Source of the DNA: an uncultured Lachnospiraceae bacterium
Lineage (GTDB): Bacteria > Bacillota > Clostridia > Lachnospirales > Lachnospiraceae
NCBI GenBank assembly: GCA_947576945.1
Contig: CANPTH010000024.1
Span: 1-58,898 of the forward strand
DNA length: 58,898 bases
Reading direction: 5' to 3'
This document shows, piece by piece, positions 1 through 8,166 of this stretch (positions are counted from its first letter, which is position 1; each line of letters starts with the position of its first letter). The notes under the pieces are model-generated. The model did no database searches. It was not told where the DNA came from and was given only the letters and a program-made list of their open reading frames with translations. A program made the translations under genes and the position numbers.

Positions 1-800
1 AAAAACTTATTCAACGCCCAACGCATATGTTTTTCATCCTGTGTCAGTTCCCGATTCTCCTTCCGCTTCTTTGGAGCAAGCACAGTCACATCCAGATAAG
101 ACAAATACAGACAGAGATAATTCCTGATTGTCTGTTTTGATACATGATGTTCCTCGGTTATAGAACAGATCAGCTTGGATCGCGTCTTATCATCTGCTAT
201 AAACGGAAGAATTGGTGTGATCATCGTATAGCGTTCATACATAACCTTTCTCTGGTCTGCATCTAAAGCATCCACATCTACAGTACTTACATCTGTAATC
301 TTGAATAATTTTTCATTGGAACATTCAGAATATGAATCCAATGATTGAAATTCCATCCACACAGGCATAGTATGTTTCACACAGTCAATCACAAGGATTC
401 TATCATCCTGAACATCCAATACTCTGATAATGCTATCACCAGATCGCAACAAATCATGCTTTTCATCAATGACCAACCCCCAATCTGTAACTCCATGCCT
501 AAACCAATACTCCCTTGAAGCATCCAACAGTTTCACCGTCAATGGCTTCATCAGGAACTTACGAAACACACATTCCCGTACCATCAGATCACCGTCTGTT
601 TTGGTACACACAAAATCCGATGTATACTCTCCGACATCCAATCCATCCAACAGAACATTGCATCTGATCTCCTTTACTTCCTCATCCATCTGCAGAAGAT
701 CAGCATAAGCATACTGGATCGCATCATACGTCCTGCATACCTCAGTACACTTTCTGATCATCCTCTTTTCACATCGCCCTTTGAAATTCTTTTTCCTCAT
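1..800 (-). CDS. Tn7-like transposase, TnsA-like N-terminus fused to a TnsB-like part (partial)
   Basis: The gene reads leftward and runs off the window, leaving the first 266 codons. The ATG at 800 is preceded by GGGAGG about 12 bases upstream. Residues about 45-115 look like a TnsA-type endonuclease fold, with the runs LLDGLDVGEYTSDF (50-63) and DLMVRECVFRKFL (71-83); the Asp and Glu there are candidate metal ligands, although the classical Q-x-K end of the TnsA site is not visible. Residues about 205-235 form a helix-turn-helix (EEHHVSKQTIRNYL), followed by LAPKKRKENRELTQDE, which resembles the region before the DDE core in TnsB/Mu-type transposases of Firmicutes. The DDE core would lie outside the window. 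TnsA cuts the 5' strand and TnsB joins the 3' ends in Tn7. Fusion of the two is my inference; an alternative is a TnsB with an unrelated N-terminal domain. Confidence 0.65.
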   Translation of the reverse strand, partial: MRKKNFKGRCEKRMIRKCTEVCRTYDAIQYAYADLLQMDEEVKEIRCNVLLDGLDVGEYTSDFVCTKTDGDLMVRECVFRKFLMKPLTVKLLDASREYWFRHGVTDWGLVIDEKHDLLRSGDSIIRVLDVQDDRILVIDCVKHTMPVWMEFQSLDSYSECSNEKLFKITDVSTVDVDALDADQRKVMYERYTMITPILPFIADDKTRSKLICSITEEHHVSKQTIRNYLCLYLSYLDVTVLAPKKRKENRELTQDEKHMRWALNKF

Positions 801-840
801 CCTTCGCAAAACCTCCCATCCGGGAACATCCTGCTATTCT

Positions 841-971
841 CCCAAAAACGTTCCCAAAAATGAAATCTGATCGCTTTTGGGGAATTTGTCTCTCAATTTT
901 GGGAAATGGCAATCCTCTCAAAGTCCCTGTTTACAAGGATTTTAAACCAATTCTCATTTTCCCAAAAACGT
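841..971. repeat. Cluster of CCCAAAA / TTTTGGG motifs upstream of the transposase gene
   Basis: CCCAAAAACGT occurs at 841-851 and again at 961-971. A further CCCAAAA is at 853, and inverted copies (TTTTGGGG at 875, TTTTGGG at 897) lie between. Five related sites in 130 bp just in front of the transposase start suggest binding sites, either for TnsB at the element end or for a repressor of the tns operon. The sequence does not decide between these. Confidence 0.5.
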
Positions 972-989
972 ATTCAGGAAATATCACCA

Positions 990-1249
990 TGTCGTAGGGC
1001 ACGGAAATTTTTTCTATAAAGGGCATAAAAAGGCAATTTGTTTTATCCTCACGGGCTTTCGCCCTAGCTGCCCCTACTCCATGGTGATCCTGTGCAGAAC
1101 GTTCCTACAAATCCAGTGTTTATGCAAGGGTAAGGATAGTCGTTAGACAAAAATAAGACCCCGCATCCTTCGATGCAAGGTCTTATTTTTCTATGTCGTA
1201 GCAAATTTAGTTTGCCTCTTTTTAGAATAAATTTCCGTGCCCTACGACA
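990..1249. repeat. 260-bp unit bounded by near-perfect inverted repeats
   Basis: TGTCGTAGGGCACGG begins at 990 on the plus strand and at 1249 on the minus strand. The first 21 bp match perfectly and the match runs to about 35 bp with three mismatches. A third, shorter copy (TGTCGTAGCAAATTT) starts at 1194 on the plus strand, so 1194-1249 is itself an inverted repeat. The unit holds a bidirectional terminator (1149-1190) and no gene. Five-base flanks outside (CACCA on the left, CTTAT on the right) do not match, so it lacks the duplication expected of a simple MITE insertion. Confidence 0.7.
1149..1190. terminator. Bidirectional terminator inside the transposon end
   Basis: AAAAATAAGACC (1149-1160) pairs with GGTCTTATTTTT (1179-1190), with an inner GCATC/GATGC stem and a CTTC loop. 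A and T runs on both sides make it work in either direction. It is the first terminator met by the ppdK transcript and lies between ppdK and the transposase gene, so it should insulate the two. Confidence 0.85.
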
Positions 1250-1257
1250 CTTATATT

Positions 1258-3885
1258 CTATTTTCCTACATTGTTTATAGCCGCCTGTGCTGCCGCCAAC
1301 CTCGCGATCGGCACTCTGAACGGTGAACAGGACACATACGTCAACCCAATCTTATGGCAGAACTCCACCGAAGACGGATCTCCGCCGTGTTCGCCGCAGA
1401 TACCCAGCTTGATATCCGACCTGGTCGCGCGGCCCTTCTCTGCTGCCATCTGCACCAACTGGCCTACGCCGCTCTGATCCAGTCTTGCAAACGGATCAGA
1501 CTCATAAATCTTATTCTTATAGTAATCACTCAGGAACTTACCTGCATCGTCACGGGAGAACCCGAAAGTCATCTGTGTCAGGTCATTAGTACCGAAGGAG
1601 AAGAACTCTGCTTCTTCTGCGATTTCATTTGCCAAAAGTGCAGCTCTCGGAATCTCGATCATCGTTCCCACATGGTACTTGATATCGGAATTCTTCTCTT
1701 TCTTCACCTGCTCAGCCACTTCCACCACTACATCTTTGACGAACTTAAGCTCCTTCTTCTCGCCGACGAGCGGAATCATGATCTCCGGTACGATATCGTA
1801 TCCCTTCTCATTCTTCACTTCGATGGCAGCCTCCATAACGGCCCTTGTCTGCATCTTGGCGATTTCCGGATAGGTAACTGCCAGACGGCATCCGCGGTGG
1901 CCCATCATCGGGTTAAACTCATGCAGGGAATCGCAGATCTCCTGTACATCTTCAGCCGTCATCATCATCTCTACTGCCAGGTCATCAATATCACCCTGGT
2001 CTGTCGGCACGAACTCATGAAGCGGCGGATCCAGGAAACGGATGGTCACCGGTCTTCCTTCCATCACCTCATACAATGCCTTGAAGTCACCTTTCTGGAA
2101 CGGGATCAGTGCATTCAGTGCTTTCTCTCTCTGCTCTACGGTTCTTGCCAGAATCATCTGACGAATCTTCGGAATCCTGTCGGGTTCGAAGAACATATGC
2201 TCGGTACGGCAAAGACCGATACCTTCTGCGCCATATTTGATCGCATTGGCTGCGTCGGCCGGCGTATCTGCATTAGTGCGTACTTTCAGCTTACGATATT
2301 TGTCCGCCCACTCCATAATGCGTCCGAAATTACCGCTCACAGAAGCTTCCACTGTCTTGATATCACCTTTATAGATCTTACCTGTGGAGCCGTCCAGAGA
2401 AATATAATCTCCCTCATGGAACTCTTCTCCGCCCAGTTCAAATACCTTGTCCTCTTCATTGATCGCAATGTCGCCGCATCCGGATACACATGCCGTACCC
2501 ATGCCGCGGGCTACCACTGCTGCATGGGATGTCATACCGCCGCGCACAGTGAGGATACCTTCTGCCGCGTGCATACCCTCGATATCTTCCGGAGACGTCT
2601 CCAGACGAACAAGAATGACTCTTTCACCCTTTTCGTGAGCTGCCTTCGCCTCTTCTGCGGTAAAGTATACTTTACCTGCCGCTGCACCGGGAGATGCCGG
2701 TAATGCCTGTCCGATCACCTGACCGGCTTTCAGCGCTGCCGCGTCGAAGGTGGGATGCAGTAACTGATCTAAAGATTTCGCTTCAATACGAAGAACTGCC
2801 TCTTCCGGTGTGATCATACCTTCATCCACCAGGTCGCATGCGATCTGGATCGCTGCGGGAGCAGTCCGCTTACCGTTACGGGTCTGCAGGAAGAACAGCT
2901 TGCCGTCCTCGATCGTAAACTCCATATCCTGCATGTCGCGGTAATGATTCTCCAGTTTATTGGCGATCTCCATGAACTGCTTGAAGCAATCCGGCAGATC
3001 CTCTTCCAGTTTGGTAATAGGCTGGGGTGTACGGATACCTGCTACCACATCTTCGCCCTGGGCATTGATCAGGTATTCGCCGTAAATACCTTTCGCACCC
3101 GTAGAAGGATTTCTGGTAAAAGCAACGCCGGTGCCGGAAGTATCGCCCATATTGCCGAATACCATGGCCTGCACATTGACTGCCGTGCCCCAATCGCCCG
3201 GAATATCATTCATACGGCGGTACACGATCGCTCTCTCATTGTCCCAAGAACGGAAAACTGCCTTGACAGCTTCCATCAACTGTTCCTTCGGCTCCTGCGG
3301 GAACTCCTCACCTTTATTCTCTTTATAGATATTTTTAAATCTGGTTATGATTTCTTTCAGATCTTCTGCTGTCAGTTCCGTATCAAATTTGATGCCCTTC
3401 GCTTCCTTGATCTCGTCCAGAATCCTCTCAAAATAAGACTTCGGAATCTCCATAACGACATCAGAAAACATCTGTATGAATCTCCTGTAGGAGTCATAAG
3501 CAAATCTGGGATTGCCTGTCTTCTTCGCAAATCCTTCTACTGCCACATCCGTAAGACCGAGATTCAGGATCGTATCCATCATACCAGGCATGGAAGCCCG
3601 CGCACCGGAACGTACCGAAACAAGAAGCGGATTCTCCGTATCGCCGAATTTCTTACCCTGCTTCTCCTCCAGAGTTGCAAGCGCTTCAAATATCTGCCCT
3701 TTGATCTCATCCGTAATCTGCCTGCCGCTGTTGTAATAGTCAGTACAAGCCTCTGTCGTAACTGTAAATCCCTGGGGGATCGGCAATCCTAAATTCGTCA
3801 TCTCAGCAAGGTTCGCGCCTTTACCGCCGAGAAGATTACGCATGTCGGCATTGCCTTCTTCAAATAAGTACACCCATTTTGCCAT
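1258..3885 (-). CDS. ppdK: Pyruvate, phosphate dikinase
   Basis: Interconverts pyruvate, ATP and phosphate with phosphoenolpyruvate, AMP and pyrophosphate in the cytosol; in fermentative Firmicutes it serves PEP synthesis or PPi-linked glycolysis. The 875 residues match the usual bacterial length. The N-terminal nucleotide-binding domain opens with LLGGKGANLAEM. The swivel domain carries the phosphorylated His454 in GGMTSHAAVVARGMGTACVSG-like sequence. The C-terminal PEP-binding barrel includes FFSFGTNDLTQM and GICGEHGGDP, whose Cys is the acid/base residue of the family. The start is preceded by GAGAGG. No PPDK regulatory protein gene is adjacent. The stop codon is 8 bp from a transposon terminus, so the native terminator may have been displaced and replaced by the hairpin at 1149-1190. 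Confidence 0.98.
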   Translation of the reverse strand: MAKWVYLFEEGNADMRNLLGGKGANLAEMTNLGLPIPQGFTVTTEACTDYYNSGRQITDEIKGQIFEALATLEEKQGKKFGDTENPLLVSVRSGARASMPGMMDTILNLGLTDVAVEGFAKKTGNPRFAYDSYRRFIQMFSDVVMEIPKSYFERILDEIKEAKGIKFDTELTAEDLKEIITRFKNIYKENKGEEFPQEPKEQLMEAVKAVFRSWDNERAIVYRRMNDIPGDWGTAVNVQAMVFGNMGDTSGTGVAFTRNPSTGAKGIYGEYLINAQGEDVVAGIRTPQPITKLEEDLPDCFKQFMEIANKLENHYRDMQDMEFTIEDGKLFFLQTRNGKRTAPAAIQIACDLVDEGMITPEEAVLRIEAKSLDQLLHPTFDAAALKAGQVIGQALPASPGAAAGKVYFTAEEAKAAHEKGERVILVRLETSPEDIEGMHAAEGILTVRGGMTSHAAVVARGMGTACVSGCGDIAINEEDKVFELGGEEFHEGDYISLDGSTGKIYKGDIKTVEASVSGNFGRIMEWADKYRKLKVRTNADTPADAANAIKYGAEGIGLCRTEHMFFEPDRIPKIRQMILARTVEQREKALNALIPFQKGDFKALYEVMEGRPVTIRFLDPPLHEFVPTDQGDIDDLAVEMMMTAEDVQEICDSLHEFNPMMGHRGCRLAVTYPEIAKMQTRAVMEAAIEVKNEKGYDIVPEIMIPLVGEKKELKFVKDVVVEVAEQVKKEKNSDIKYHVGTMIEIPRAALLANEIAEEAEFFSFGTNDLTQMTFGFSRDDAGKFLSDYYKNKIYESDPFARLDQSGVGQLVQMAAEKGRATRSDIKLGICGEHGGDPSSVEFCHKIGLTYVSCSPFRVPIARLAAAQAAINNVGK

Positions 3886-4068
3886 AACTTTTTCCCTCTC
3901 TTTTCTTAAATACTACTCAGAAACCATAATCAGACAATCCGCAGACTGCCCTGTTCTTCATTTATAGTTTCTGATCTGACTAGCAGAGACGCACATTTCA
4001 GTGCCCTTTCATTATTTTACCATATAATTGGAAATTTAGCATCCGTTTTTTGTAGTTCTGCACAAAAT

Positions 4069-4890
4069 TTATGGCAAAAAGTTCTCAAAGATGAAAACAT
4101 CGAACTTTCCTTTCATTTTTTTCAGCTCCGCCTCACTGCGGATCGTCCATGCCACCGCCGGATGCCTGTAAAGCCATCTGCATATCCTTCGTCCCGGCTC
4201 CTCCTCAAACTGATGATTGTAGGCGATAAAATCCGGCGCCGTAAAGATATTCATAAGCAGATGCGTCATGAAAAAATAAAGCGGACTCTTATGACCGCCG
4301 TCTAGGCGGAAATTCGAGGCCAGCTGTCCTCTGACCACACTGTTGTGATACCTGCGGTACCACAATAACACCAGCGGATTAAAGGATTCTATACAGTATT
4401 CTCCCTGATAGGCCCGCAGCATCCGGTCAATCACCGCGCAGAAAGCAACGTCTTTCGTCTCGGACTTGATCTCCACAATAAGCGGCACCCGCCCGTCCAC
4501 AAGAGCAAGCATATCCTCCAGTTTCGGGATGCTCTGCTCGGAGTCCGCCAGCTTAAACTGCTGCAGCTGTTCGTAAGTATAGTCCTCGATCCTCGCCTTC
4601 ACACCGCACATGCGCTCCAACGTGCCATCATGGAAGAGGACCGGAATGCCGTCTTTTGTCATCTGTACATCCAGTTCAATGCCGTACCCGGCTTCCACTG
4701 CCCTGCGAAAAGCCGCCATGGAATTCTCCGGCGCCTCTCCTGCATTGTCATGCAGTCCTCTGTGGGCAAAATATTTTTTGCGAAAAATATCCGCATCCGG
4801 TCTGTTTACCACACGCGGCGTTACCACCAGCAGATACAGCGCACCTGAATAGAAAATTCCTTTCAGCGCTTTTCTCAAATTTCCTGCCAT
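4069..4890 (-). CDS. Glycerophosphodiester phosphodiesterase family protein
   Basis: Predicted to hydrolyse glycerophosphodiesters to glycerol-3-phosphate and an alcohol. The 273-residue product carries the GDPD core FAHRGLHDNAGEAPENS at about 43-60 (catalytic His, Arg, Glu, Asn), then IELDVQMTKDGIPVLFHD with the metal-binding Glu/Asp and second catalytic His, and later LIVEIK. A short hydrophobic stretch near residues 10-24 (IFYSGALYLLVVTP) may anchor it to the membrane or act as an uncleaved signal. I chose the ATG at 4890 because AAGGAGG stands 8 bases upstream; an open frame continues 31 codons further but lacks such a site. It stands alone between ppdK and a divergent ABC-F gene. Confidence 0.9.
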   Translation of the reverse strand: MAGNLRKALKGIFYSGALYLLVVTPRVVNRPDADIFRKKYFAHRGLHDNAGEAPENSMAAFRRAVEAGYGIELDVQMTKDGIPVLFHDGTLERMCGVKARIEDYTYEQLQQFKLADSEQSIPKLEDMLALVDGRVPLIVEIKSETKDVAFCAVIDRMLRAYQGEYCIESFNPLVLLWYRRYHNSVVRGQLASNFRLDGGHKSPLYFFMTHLLMNIFTAPDFIAYNHQFEEEPGRRICRWLYRHPAVAWTIRSEAELKKMKGKFDVFIFENFLP

Positions 4891-5279
4891 CTTCTGTACC
4901 TCCTTACCAGAATCTTCTTTGATCCTGTTTCCTCTGTCAATTTTCATCGTGCAATACTCTATACTGTCCAGACACAGCTTCATACCGATTCAGCAAAATT
5001 CTCCCGGTCTTAAATCGGCTGCGTGCTATTCGCTTACCTTATGGCTGCAAAACCAACACCAAATGCAATTCACATTGATCCTGCATGGCATATCGTACGT
5101 TCAGCATAAAACATAAATCACATCCGTTGCTTCACCGCCTGCATGCCGATATTTATTATAGTAGAAACAGTTCCAAAAGTACAGCATATTACAGAAGCCT
5201 GTTCACAAAAATGCAAATCATTATTATGCCTTCTCTGCTCCTAACAGCGGACTGCATCCGGTGATCATACCTGGCAGGC

Positions 5280-5333
5280 TCTACAGCAGTCAATTCCGGT
5301 TCGGATCGCCGGCATCTCTCCGATCCCTGTAGA
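5280..5333. other. Two-tier hairpin in the 596-bp gap before the ABC-F gene
   Basis: TCTACAG (5280-5286) pairs with CTGTAGA (5327-5333), and inside it GGATCG (5303-5308) pairs with CGATCC (5321-5326). It lies upstream of the promoter at 5406-5433, so it is not in that leader RNA unless transcription starts earlier. A CGCTTTTTT run follows at about 5338, so it could terminate rightward transcription. Apart from this hairpin and the promoter I see nothing in 4891-5486. Confidence 0.4.
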
Positions 5334-5405
5334 ACGCCGCTTTTTTGTCTGTATATGTCACAGCGGCCGGCCGATCTCAGCAGTGCATTAAATCCGCAGT
5401 TTTCC

Positions 5406-5433
5406 TTGAAAAAACAGCTATGTTGTGTATAAT
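5406..5433 (+). promoter_or_regulatory. Sigma-A promoter of the ABC-F gene
   Basis: TTGAAA (5406-5411), a 16-bp spacer, and TATAAT (5428-5433) preceded by TGTG (extended -10). The start codon is at 5487, giving a leader of about 45 nt. Confidence 0.75.
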
Positions 5434-5486
5434 GATAGAAGTGACTTCATTAATACGCAAATTATAGAAAAACAGAGGATTTTAAC

Positions 5487-7127
5487 ATGATTCAAGCAAA
5501 CAACGTAACACTGCGCGTAGGGAAAAAAGCGCTCTTCGAAGACGTAAATATCAAATTCACAGAAGGGAACTGTTATGGTCTGATTGGCGCCAATGGCGCC
5601 GGTAAGTCCACCTTCCTGAAAATTCTCTCCGGCGCACTGGAGACCACAAACGGCGACGTATCAATTACACCCGGCCAGCGTCTCTCCGTCCTGGAGCAGG
5701 ATCACTTTAAATATGATGCTTATCCTGTTATGGACACAGTCATCATGGGAAATGAACGGCTCTATCAGATCATGAAGGAGAAAGACGCTATTTATGCCAA
5801 GGAGGATTTCTCCGATGAGGACGGTATCCGCGCCAGTGAGCTGGAGGCAGAATTCGCCGAGATGGACGGCTGGGATGCGGACTCCAATGCCGCCATGCTC
5901 TTGAACGGTCTTGGCATCAGCACAGAACTGCACTACAGCATGATGGCTGACTTAAACGGTAACGAGAAGGTCAAGGTTCTGCTTGCCAAGGCGCTTTTCG
6001 GCAATCCAGACATCCTGCTTTTGGACGAGCCTACCAACCATTTGGATCTGGATGCCATTGCATGGCTGGAGGAATTCCTGATCAATTTTGACAACACGGT
6101 AATCGCGGTCTCCCACGACCGCTATTTCCTGAATAAGGTCTGCACTCACATCGCAGATATCGATTACGGTAAGATCCAGCTTTATGCCGGCAACTATGAT
6201 TTCTGGTATGAATCCAGCCAGCTGATCATCAAGCAGCGCAAGGAAGCCAATAAGAAGAAAGAAGAACAGATCAGGGAATTACAGGAGTTCATCTCCCGTT
6301 TTTCTGCCAATGCTTCCAAATCCAAACAGGCCACATCCAGGAAACGTGCCCTGGAAAAGATCGAGCTGGACGACATACGTCCTTCCAGCAGAAAATATCC
6401 CTACATCGATTTCAGGCCCGAGCGTGAGATCGGCAACGAAGTGCTCACAGTGGAAAATCTCAGCAAGACCATAAACGGCGAGAAGGTACTTGACAATATC
6501 TCCTTTATTGTCGGCCACGACGACAAGATTGCATTCGTAGGCGGAAACGAGCTTGCCAAGACTACCCTGTTCAAGATTCTGATGGGAGAGATGGAACCTG
6601 ACGAAGGTACCTATAAATGGGGCGTCACCACTTCACAGGCCTATTTTCCGAAGGACAACACCGAAGAATTCAACAACAGCTATACGATCACAGAATGGCT
6701 TATGGGCTACTCCCCTGTCAAGGACGTGACCTATGTACGCGGCTTCCTGGGGCGGATGCTCTTTGCCGGAGATGACGGCGTAAAGAAAGTAAAGGTACTC
6801 TCCGGCGGCGAGAAAGTGCGCTGCCTGCTGTCCAAGATGATGATCAGCGGCTCCAACTGCCTGCTCTTCGACGAGCCTACCAACCATCTGGACATGGAAT
6901 CCATCACCGCCCTGAACGAAGGCATGAAGAAATTCAAAGGCGTAGAACTGTTCTCCTGCCACGATCATCAGGTAGTGCAGACTACGGCCAACCGCATTAT
7001 GGAGATCCTGCCGGACGGCACCCTGATCGATAAAATCACCACCTACGATGAATATCTGGCCAGCGACGAAATGGCAAGAAAACGTACCGTATATACCAGC
7101 ACTGCCAATGATGAGGAAGATGACTGA
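5487..7127 (+). CDS. ABC-F family ATPase (YbiT/YkpA type)
   Basis: A soluble duplicated ATPase with no membrane domain; ABC-F proteins bind the ribosomal E site and adjust translation or protect against antibiotics. Domain 1: Walker A GANGAGKST near residue 36, a relaxed signature (LNGNEKVKV) and Walker B LLLDEPTNHLD. A charged linker at about 245-320 (KQRKEANKKKEEQIRELQ onward) is the ribosome-interacting arm. Domain 2: VGGNELAKTTL at the Walker A position, signature LSGGEKVRC and Walker B LLFDEPTNHLD. The non-canonical Walker A in domain 2 and the LNGNEK signature are, as I recall, shared by YkpA/YbiT-type members, so they mark the subfamily rather than decay. Length 546 residues is normal. 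Its own promoter lies at 5406-5433. Confidence 0.93.
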   Translation: MIQANNVTLRVGKKALFEDVNIKFTEGNCYGLIGANGAGKSTFLKILSGALETTNGDVSITPGQRLSVLEQDHFKYDAYPVMDTVIMGNERLYQIMKEKDAIYAKEDFSDEDGIRASELEAEFAEMDGWDADSNAAMLLNGLGISTELHYSMMADLNGNEKVKVLLAKALFGNPDILLLDEPTNHLDLDAIAWLEEFLINFDNTVIAVSHDRYFLNKVCTHIADIDYGKIQLYAGNYDFWYESSQLIIKQRKEANKKKEEQIRELQEFISRFSANASKSKQATSRKRALEKIELDDIRPSSRKYPYIDFRPEREIGNEVLTVENLSKTINGEKVLDNISFIVGHDDKIAFVGGNELAKTTLFKILMGEMEPDEGTYKWGVTTSQAYFPKDNTEEFNNSYTITEWLMGYSPVKDVTYVRGFLGRMLFAGDDGVKKVKVLSGGEKVRCLLSKMMISGSNCLLFDEPTNHLDMESITALNEGMKKFKGVELFSCHDHQVVQTTANRIMEILPDGTLIDKITTYDEYLASDEMARKRTVYTSTANDEEDD

Positions 7128-7154
7128 TCCTGCGGCGTTTCCTGTAACCGATGT

Positions 7155-7187
7155 GCCTGCCTCCCACAGACCATAAGGGAGGCAGGC
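7155..7187. terminator. Intergenic hairpin after the ABC-F gene
   Basis: GCCTGCCTCCC (7155-7165) pairs perfectly with GGGAGGCAGGC (7177-7187). No T run follows, so it may be a weak terminator or an RNA-stabilising 3' stem between the ABC-F and PHP genes. Confidence 0.5.
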
Positions 7188-7227
7188 CTGATACTTTCAT
7201 AATACAGACACATGAGGAGGCAGAATC

Positions 7228-8088
7228 ATGAAACCGGTAGACCTGCATACGCACTCCTGCAAATCCGACGGCAGTTACACACCTGCACAGCTTGTGGACT
7301 ATGCCGTCAGCAAGGGATTGAGCGCAGTCGCGCTGACCGATCACGACACCATAGACGGATTGGATGAGGCCATTTCGCATGCCAGGGCACTGGCTGCTGC
7401 CGGCCGGCCTTCTGTCGAGGTTGTGCCCGGGATCGAATTTTCAACCGAATATGAGAAAAAAGATGTGCACATCCTGGGGCTGTATATTTCGCACGATTCA
7501 CCTGCTTTTCGCCAAAAGCTGGATGAGTTCGTAAACTCCCGCATAAACCGGAATATCAGAATGTGTCAGAATCTGCAGGATGCCGGAATCGATATTACTT
7601 TTGAGAAGCTGCAGGCCAGGAATCCCGGCGCTGTCATTACCCGTGCCCACTACGCTTCCTATCTGTTGGAAGACGGTTATGTGAAGAGCCGGCAGGATGC
7701 TTTCTCCCAATATCTGGGGGATCACACGAAATATTTTGTCCCCAGGGAAAAAGTATCTCCGGCGCAGGCTGTGGCTCTGATCCTGGCGGCCGGCGGCATC
7801 CCTGTTCTGGCGCACCCGCCCCTGTACCATATGGGGCAGGATCGGCTTGATCGTTTGACCGCCTCCCTGAAGGATGAGGGCCTTATGGGGATCGAAGCTT
7901 TCTACAGCAGCTACACGAATCAGGATGAACGGGATATGCGCCGCCTCGCCGGGAAATACGACCTGCTTCTAAGCGGCGGCTCCGATTTTCACGGCGCCAA
8001 CAAGCCCGGGCTGGATCTTGGAACCGGTTACGGTAAATTATTTGTCCCGGAAGAATTACTGGAACAGATCAGACAACGACGCAGGTGA
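7228..8088 (+). CDS. PHP domain phosphoesterase (RNase AM / YciV-like)
   Basis: A metal-dependent phosphatase of the PHP superfamily, close in pattern to YciV, which hydrolyses 3',5'-bisphosphonucleotides and trims RNA 5' ends. The N-terminus DLHTHSCKSDG gives the first His pair and Asp; ALTDHDT (residues 35-41) gives the next ligands; PGIEFSTEY supplies Glu; VHILGLYI, ITRAHYASYL, PVLAHPPLYH and LSGGSDFHG carry later His/Asp ligands in the usual order. Length 286 residues is typical. GAGGAGG is 10 bases before the ATG. It is followed 66 bp later by a HAD phosphatase on the same strand, possibly one transcript. The exact substrate is not shown by the sequence. Confidence 0.88.
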   Translation: MKPVDLHTHSCKSDGSYTPAQLVDYAVSKGLSAVALTDHDTIDGLDEAISHARALAAAGRPSVEVVPGIEFSTEYEKKDVHILGLYISHDSPAFRQKLDEFVNSRINRNIRMCQNLQDAGIDITFEKLQARNPGAVITRAHYASYLLEDGYVKSRQDAFSQYLGDHTKYFVPREKVSPAQAVALILAAGGIPVLAHPPLYHMGQDRLDRLTASLKDEGLMGIEAFYSSYTNQDERDMRRLAGKYDLLLSGGSDFHGANKPGLDLGTGYGKLFVPEELLEQIRQRRR

Positions 8089-8166
8089 CTCATATCATGC
8101 GGCTGTTTCAGACGGATCCTGACAGCCGACAGACATCATTTCACAGAAAGGATATTGCCATATTCT

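Larger units (their letters stand above)
1..1249 (-). mobile_element. One end of a Tn7-like transposon beside the ppdK stop codon (partial)
   Basis: The putative terminus is at 1249. Read inward on the minus strand it begins TGTCGTAGGGCACGG, starting with the TGT typical of Tn7-family ends. The transposase gene starts about 450 bp further in and reads into the element, as tnsA does from the right end of Tn7. The ppdK stop codon is at 1258-1260, only 8 bp outside the terminus, which parallels Tn7 sitting just past the 3' end of glmS. The other end, the target duplication and the TnsC/TniQ genes are outside the window, so site specificity is inferred. Confidence 0.6.

Noticed and set aside
990..1249. 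Simple MITE insertion
   Set aside because: The flanking bases (CACCA and CTTAT) are not a duplication, and a third end copy lies inside, so the MITE label alone does not explain it.
1354..2703. Long open frame of 449 codons on the plus strand
   Set aside because: It lies wholly antisense to the well-supported ppdK gene, has no ribosome binding site, and its product has no recognisable pattern; it follows from codon bias of the real gene.
5220..5345. T-box or antibiotic-type attenuator for the ABC-F gene
   Set aside because: No T-box core sequence is present and the hairpin lies upstream of the good promoter at 5406-5433.
8155..8166. TTG start for the HAD phosphatase
   Set aside because: The AAAGGA would be only 2 bases away; the ATG at 8167 matches the family start, although its spacing is long.
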